A DNA stretch of 64,000 nt from Streptomyces tendae. GTDB taxonomy: Bacteria; Actinomycetota; Actinomycetes; Streptomycetales; Streptomycetaceae. Position 1 is the stretch's first letter, and each line of letters begins with the position of its first letter. Both the position numbers and the translations under genes were made by a program. Shown here one piece after another: positions 59,632-64,000 of the stretch. The notes under the pieces are model-generated. The model searched no databases. It saw only the letters and a list, made by a program, of their open reading frames with translations, and was not told the origin of the DNA. The stretch lies in NCBI RefSeq assembly GCF_014650435.1, contig NZ_BMUY01000001.1, positions 744,001 to 808,000 on the forward strand, read 5' to 3'.

Positions 59632-59659
59632 GGGAACCGAGTAAACGATGAGTAAGTTG
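59632..59659 (+). promoter_or_regulatory. sigma-R-like promoter candidate for the UPF0182 gene
   Basis: GGGAAC (59632-59637), 18 nt, GTTG (59656-59659): like sigma-R but with C for T at the last -35 base. About 85 nt upstream of the TTG start at 59751. Confidence 0.35.
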
Positions 59660-59750
59660 CATAAGTGTGGGCCCACGATCACGGGGGCGCACGGGGGGCC
59701 CGCGAACCCGAGGGCCTGACGGATCAACAGCGAACTTCGAGGTGCGCACC

Positions 59751-62700
59751 TTGGCTTTCCAGATGCCGGACCGCGGCGGAGGCCCCCCGACGGGGCCGCG
59801 GATCAGAGTGGGCCGCCCGTCCCGGCGTGTCCGAACCCTGCTGCTGACACTTGGTGTCCTCGCCGTGCTCGCCATGGCGTTCACCATGTTCGCGGGATTC
59901 TGGACGGACTGGCTCTGGTACCGGTCGGTCCACTACTCGTCGGTGTTCACGACGACCCTGTGGACCAAGATCGGTCTCTTCTTCGTCTTCGGCCTGCTGA
60001 TGGCGCTCGCCGTCGGGTTCAACATCTGGTTGGCCCACCGCCTGCGCCCGCCGCTGAGCGCCATGTCGATGGAGCAGCAGAACCTCGACCGGTACCGGAT
60101 GGGCATCGCCCCGTACAAGAAGTGGCTGCTGCTCGGAATCACCGCTCTGGTCGGCCTGATCGCCGGCGCCTCGGCCTCCGGCCAGTGGCGCACCTGGCTG
60201 ATGTGGGTCAACGGCGTGCCCTTCGGGCAGAAGGACCCCCAGTTCAAGCTGGACGTCTCCTTCTACGCCTTCGACCTGCCGTGGTACCGGTTCCTGCTCG
60301 GCTTCGGCTTCGCAGCCGTGATCATTTCCGTGATCGCCGCCGCGCTCACCCACTACCTGTACGGCGGGCTCCGCGTCACCAGCCCGGGCGCGCGTGCCAC
60401 GGCCGCGGCCACCGGGCACCTCTCGGTGCTCATCGGCGTCTTCGTCGCCCTCAAGGCGGTCGCCTACTGGCTCGACCGGTACGGCCTCGCGGTGAAGTCC
60501 AGCGACTTCAAGGCGACCGACAACTGGACGGGCCTGAGGTACGTCGACGCCAACGCCTACCTGCCGGCCAAGACGATCCTGTTCTGCATCGCCGTCATCT
60601 GCGCCCTGCTGTTCTTCGCCACCCTGTGGCGGCGCACCTGGCAGCTGCCGGTGATCGGCTTCGGCCTGATGGTGCTCTCCGCGATCCTCATCGGCGGCCT
60701 GTACCCGGCGCTGGTCCAGAAGTTCCAGGTCCAGCCGAACGAGCAGGCCAAGGAAGCTCCGTACGTCGAGAAGAACCTCGCGGCCACGCGTGACGCATAC
60801 GGCATCGAGGGCACCCAGGTCACCGAGTACGCGGGCAAGAGCGAGACCAAGGACAAGACGAAGCTCCGTGACGACGTGGACGCCGCCGCGTCCATCCGCA
60901 TCATGGACCCGAACGTCATCTCGCCGACCTTCCAGCAGCTCCAGCAGATGCGTAACTACTACGCGTTCCCGACCAACCTGGACGTCGACCGCTACGCCAA
61001 GGACGGCAAGGACCAGGACACGGTCATCGGTCTGCGCGAGCTGAACCTGGCGGGCATCCCGAAGAAGAACTGGATCAACAACCACTTCCGCTACACCCAC
61101 GGCTACGGCGTGGTCGCGGCGAAGGGCACCCAGGTCGACTCCGAGGGACGTCCGGTCTTCACCGAGTCCAACCTGCCGTCCGAGGGCGACCTCGGAAAGT
61201 ACGAGCAGCGGATCTACTACGGCGAGAAGACCACCACCTACTCGATCGTCGGCGGTCCCCAGAAGGAGATCGACTACTCCGACGACACCGGGGAGAAGAC
61301 CTTCAGCTACAAGGGCGACGGCGGCGTCGACCTGTCCAACCCGATCAACCGGGCGGCGTACGCGGCCGCGTTCAGCGAGCCGCAGATCCTCTACTCCGGT
61401 GCGATCGGCGACGGTTCGCGGATCCTCTACAACCGCACGCCCAAGGAGCGCGTCGAGGCGGTCGCGCCCTGGCTGACCATCGACGGCGACGCCTATCCGG
61501 CGGTGGTGGACGGCCGTATCCAGTGGATCGTCGACGCCTACACCACGACGAACGGCTATCCGTACGCCTCGCGCACGACGCTCGGTGACACCACGGCCGA
61601 CTCGCTCACCGCGAACAACAACTCGCGCGCGGTGGTGGCCCAGCAGAACCAGGTCAACTACATCCGCAACTCCGTGAAGGCGACCGTCGACGCGTACAGC
61701 GGTGACGTGAAGCTCTACCAGTGGGACACCCAGGATCCGATACTGAAGACCTGGATGAAGGCGTTCCCGGACACGGTGAAGGACAAGGGCGAGATCTCCA
61801 AGGAGCTGATGGCGCACCTGCGCTATCCGCAGGATCTGTTCAAGGTCCAGCGCGAGCTGCTCACGCGCTACCACGTGAAGGACGCCAACACCTTCCTCAG
61901 CGGCAGCGAGGTGTGGCAGGTGCCGGACGACCCGACCAACAAGTCGGGCGACGCGGTGCCGCCGTACTACCTGAGCATGAAGATGCCCGACCAGGACGCG
62001 CAGGCGTTCTCGCTGACGACGACGTTCACACCCAACGGGCGTGACAACCTCAGCGCGTTCATGGCGGTCGACGCCGAGGCCGGCACCAGTGACTACGGCA
62101 AGATCAGAATCCTGAAACTGCCGACGAGCACGACCGTCGACGGACCCAAACAGGTGCAGAGCCAGTTCAACTCCGAACAGGACATCGCCGAGTCCATCAG
62201 GCTGCTGAGAGGCGGCGACTCGGAGGTGGAGTACGGCAACCTGCTGACGGTGCCGCTCGACGGCGGCCTGTTGTACGTCGAGCCGGTCTACGTGCGCGGT
62301 GGCGACCTCAAGTACCCGCTGCTGCGCAAGGTCCTGGTGAGTTACGGGGGCAACACCGCCTTCGAGAACACCCTCGACGCGGCCCTCAACAAGGTCTTCG
62401 GAGCCCAGGCCGCGGAGAACGAGCAGCCACCGGACGAGGGCGACGACACCACGGAGCCGCCACCGACGTCCACCAACCCCACGGTCCGGGAAGCGCTGAG
62501 CGATGCGCAGAAGGCCTTCGACGCCGGGCAGAAGGCCCTGGAACAGAAGGACCTTGCCGCGTACGCCGAGGCGCAGAAGGACCTTGAGGAGGCGCTCCAG
62601 CGGGCCGAGGACGCACAGGCCAAGGCCGACCAGAGCGCCGGCGGCAAGAACGGCGACGACAAGAACACCGGTGACAAGAACAGCGGGGACAAGGCCGGAG

Positions 62701-62765
62701 ACGACAAGGCCAGTCCGGACGCGACACCGACCGGTGATGCCGGGGGAGGGTCGGACACCGGCTGA
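59751..62765 (+). CDS. UPF0182-family large membrane protein
   Basis: A 1004-aa protein. About seven membrane helices lie in residues 20-340; a large extracytoplasmic region of about 500 aa follows ([18 protein letters not shown] and [28 protein letters not shown]), and the C-terminus is a Lys/Asp/Gly repeat ([16 protein letters not shown]). This is the UPF0182 family, whose role is unknown. TTG 59751 is preferred because GAGGTG lies 6 nt upstream; ATG 59763 is the alternative. Adjacent to the PDZ/S16 protease gene as in mycobacteria. Confidence 0.88.
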   Translation: MAFQMPDRGGGPPTGPRIRVGRPSRRVRTLLLTLGVLAVLAMAFTMFAGFWTDWLWYRSVHYSSVFTTTLWTKIGLFFVFGLLMALAVGFNIWLAHRLRPPLSAMSMEQQNLDRYRMGIAPYKKWLLLGITALVGLIAGASASGQWRTWLMWVNGVPFGQKDPQFKLDVSFYAFDLPWYRFLLGFGFAAVIISVIAAALTHYLYGGLRVTSPGARATAAATGHLSVLIGVFVALKAVAYWLDRYGLAVKSSDFKATDNWTGLRYVDANAYLPAKTILFCIAVICALLFFATLWRRTWQLPVIGFGLMVLSAILIGGLYPALVQKFQVQPNEQAKEAPYVEKNLAATRDAYGIEGTQVTEYAGKSETKDKTKLRDDVDAAASIRIMDPNVISPTFQQLQQMRNYYAFPTNLDVDRYAKDGKDQDTVIGLRELNLAGIPKKNWINNHFRYTHGYGVVAAKGTQVDSEGRPVFTESNLPSEGDLGKYEQRIYYGEKTTTYSIVGGPQKEIDYSDDTGEKTFSYKGDGGVDLSNPINRAAYAAAFSEPQILYSGAIGDGSRILYNRTPKERVEAVAPWLTIDGDAYPAVVDGRIQWIVDAYTTTNGYPYASRTTLGDTTADSLTANNNSRAVVAQQNQVNYIRNSVKATVDAYSGDVKLYQWDTQDPILKTWMKAFPDTVKDKGEISKELMAHLRYPQDLFKVQRELLTRYHVKDANTFLSGSEVWQVPDDPTNKSGDAVPPYYLSMKMPDQDAQAFSLTTTFTPNGRDNLSAFMAVDAEAGTSDYGKIRILKLPTSTTVDGPKQVQSQFNSEQDIAESIRLLRGGDSEVEYGNLLTVPLDGGLLYVEPVYVRGGDLKYPLLRKVLVSYGGNTAFENTLDAALNKVFGAQAAENEQPPDEGDDTTEPPPTSTNPTVREALSDAQKAFDAGQKALEQKDLAAYAEAQKDLEEALQRAEDAQAKADQSAGGKNGDDKNTGDKNSGDKAGDDKASPDATPTGDAGGGSDTG

Positions 62766-62850
62766 CCGAGAGCCTCGTCGGGCGTCCGCGCCGGGCGTTC
62801 GAGCTGGTCAAAGCCCATCCCGCGCCGTGCTAGGGTTGTGAACACAACGG

Positions 62851-62924
62851 CGCGGGGTGGAGCAGCTCGGTAGCTCGCTGGGCTCATAACCCAGAGGTCG
62901 CAGGTTCAAATCCTGTCCCCGCTA
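62851..62924 (+). tRNA. initiator tRNA-fMet (CAT anticodon)
   Basis: A cloverleaf is readable: acceptor CGCGGGG/CCCCGCT, D-arm GAGCAGCTCGGTAGCTC, anticodon stem CTGGG/CCCAG with loop CTCATAA (anticodon 62885-62887), T-arm GCAGG-TTCAAAT-CCTGT. The three consecutive G:C pairs of the anticodon stem and the unpaired C1-U72 mark the initiator. CCA is not encoded. A likely -10 TAGGGT lies at 62831-62836. Confidence 0.95.
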
Positions 62925-62952
62925 CTGAAGTCGTGAGCTACGTGCGAGCGAC

Positions 62953-62992
62953 CACGAAGGCCCGGATTCCACAAGGAATCCGGGCCTTCGTG
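62953..62992 (+). terminator. perfect 18-bp-arm hairpin after the tRNA
   Basis: Arms 62953-62970 and 62975-62992 with an ACAA loop, 28 nt after the tRNA end. It probably terminates the tRNA transcript. Confidence 0.92.
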
Positions 62993-63154
62993 ATGTGCGA
63001 ACGCATGTACCGGCGGACACGACGGCCGCGCCGCCAAGGGGAGTTGGGCCGATCTGTGTTTGACTTGTCTCCCTGTGGGCATGTCGACAAAACGCTGAAG
63101 TGACCTCACTGACTGCGGTATACCGGATGTACCGAGGTTGCGGGTGGTGCGACG

Positions 63155-64000
63155 ATGAACGTTATGGGGGACATGGCAAATCTGTTCGGGACGGGGCGTT
63201 TTGCGCAGCCGTCCGGTCAGCCGTCGGATCAGGAGGAAGCCGCGGACGAGGCTCAGGAGGCCGCCGACGAGGCCGCCGAGGAAGTGCGTCTGCGGCTCGC
63301 CGTCGACGGTGGTGACGTCGAGGCGATGAGCGTGCTCGGCGCGATGCTGCTGCGCCGCGGCGACTTCGACGGGGCCGAGTCCCACCTTCGTGCCGCCACC
63401 GCGGCCGGCGACCGGGCCGCCGCCAACAACCTGGGCGTCCTGCTGCACCAGCGCGGGTACGCCGAGGAGGCCGCCGGATGGTGGCGCATCGCCGCCGTCG
63501 CCGGCTCCGCCGCCGCCGCGCACGCGCTGGGCCGCCACTTCCGCGAACGCGGGGACGAGCCCGCCGCCGCCTACTGGCTGTGCCAGTCCGCGGAACAGGG
63601 GCACGTACTGGGCGCCTACGCGCTCGCCGACCTGCTGGAGCACCGCGGGGAAGAGCCCGGGTCCGAGCGGTGGATGCGGGCCGCGGCCGAACGCGGGCAC
63701 CGGGAGGCGGCGTACCGGCTGGCGCGGACGCTGGACCGGCGGGCCGGGCAGGACGGCGACGACAAGGCCGCCGCTCTCGCGGCCGACGAGGCCGAGCAGT
63801 GGTACCGGCAGGCCGCCGCGCGTGGCCACCGGCGGGGCGCGCTGCACCTCGGGACGATCCTCGAGAAGCGCGGCGAGCTCAAGGAGGCCGGACGCTGGTA
63901 CCTCACGTCCGCCAAGGACGGCGAGGCCCGCGCCGCCTGCGCGCTCGGCTTCCTGCTGCGCGACGCCGGGGACACCGAGAGCGCCGCCGTGTGGTGGCTG
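63155..64000 (+). CDS. Sel1/tetratricopeptide-repeat protein (cut by window edge)
   Basis: At least 282 aa, open at the right edge. After about 45 acidic residues there are repeated two-helix units: GDVEAMSVLGAMLLRRGDFDGA, DRAAANNLGVLLHQRGYAEEA, EAAYRLARTLDRR, HRRGALHLGTILEKRGELKEA, EARAACALGFLLRDAGDTESA (short extracts). The period is about 36 aa as in Sel1-like repeats. It should act as a scaffold for protein-protein contacts. In-frame ATGs at 63155, 63164 and 63173 all follow plausible sites; 63155 has GGTGG 7 nt upstream. Confidence 0.85.
   Translation, partial: MNVMGDMANLFGTGRFAQPSGQPSDQEEAADEAQEAADEAAEEVRLRLAVDGGDVEAMSVLGAMLLRRGDFDGAESHLRAATAAGDRAAANNLGVLLHQRGYAEEAAGWWRIAAVAGSAAAAHALGRHFRERGDEPAAAYWLCQSAEQGHVLGAYALADLLEHRGEEPGSERWMRAAAERGHREAAYRLARTLDRRAGQDGDDKAAALAADEAEQWYRQAAARGHRRGALHLGTILEKRGELKEAGRWYLTSAKDGEARAACALGFLLRDAGDTESAAVWWL

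Noticed and set aside
1..64000. CRISPR arrays, insertion sequences, prophage or integrase genes, attachment sites
   Set aside because: No regularly spaced direct repeats of 25-40 bp, no transposase or integrase motifs, and the only tRNA lacks a downstream partial copy within the window.

Overview
The window is chromosomal DNA of a high-GC actinobacterium, almost certainly a Streptomyces. The support is strong third-position GC, frequent GTG starts, the gene order, and lineage-typical families (DUF3107, DUF3152, DUF6758, PPA1309, WhiB7/WblC, AdnAB, mycoredoxin). I see no insertion sequence, prophage, CRISPR array, plasmid gene or rRNA operon. Most genes are core or conserved accessory genes in short operons, many separated by long perfect hairpins. 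From memory, much of the order matches Mycobacterium tuberculosis Rv3193c-Rv3211 (UPF0182, PDZ/S16 protease, Zn metalloprotease, AarF kinase, whiB7, uvrD2, mrx1, nudC, adnBA, ATL, moeZ, DUF3152, TetR, DUF3107, ferritin-like, rhlE).

Layout. 1-8.1 kb: MgtE-like N-domain protein (cut by the window edge), lipoprotein, CorA Mg transporter, SUFU-family protein, MFS exporter, DUF6758, PHP phosphoesterase, MarC. 8.1-19.3 kb: 50-aa protein, NYN protein, hydrolase, DEAD-box helicase with a long basic-repeat tail, ferritin-like protein, DUF3107, TetR, a second hydrolase, and a DUF3152 protein with a metzincin-like zinc motif. 19.5-24.5 kb: a four-gene cassette (PelF-like glycosyltransferase, polytopic membrane protein, nucleotide-sugar epimerase, spherulin-4 hydrolase) that looks like a minimal secreted-polysaccharide system related to Pel or galactosaminogalactan loci. 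24.5-32 kb: moeZ, two paralogous secreted lipoprotein peptidases and a large flippase-like protein with an embedded degenerate kinase. 32-45.4 kb: DNA repair and redox block with alkyltransferase-like protein, adnA, adnB, M20 dipeptidase, nudC, mycoredoxin and uvrD2. 45.4-50.3 kb: wblC (whiB7) with promoter, leader ORF and attenuator, then a ThiF-AarF overlapping pair and a YgjP-type metallopeptidase. 50.4-53.6 kb: a TerD-AIM24 fusion followed by two more AIM24 genes. 53.7-64 kb: Nudix, Zn metalloprotease, SDR, moaE, PDZ/S16 protease, PPA1309, UPF0182, initiator tRNA, and a Sel1/TPR protein cut by the window edge.

Regulation is the most informative layer. Three promoters match the sigma-R (thiol-oxidative stress) consensus GGAAT-N18-GTT exactly: those of moeZ, mycoredoxin and a 50-aa protein. 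Four match the RecA-NDp/PafBC DNA-damage promoter TGTCRGTG-N8-TAnnnT with identical spacing: those of the alkyltransferase-like gene, adnA, adnB and, unexpectedly, the TerD/AIM24 operon. The wblC leader can be folded into mutually exclusive antiterminator and terminator forms around the stop of a 110-codon leader ORF. About ten genes have a -10 hexamer ending 6-7 nt before the start codon and are predicted to be leaderless.
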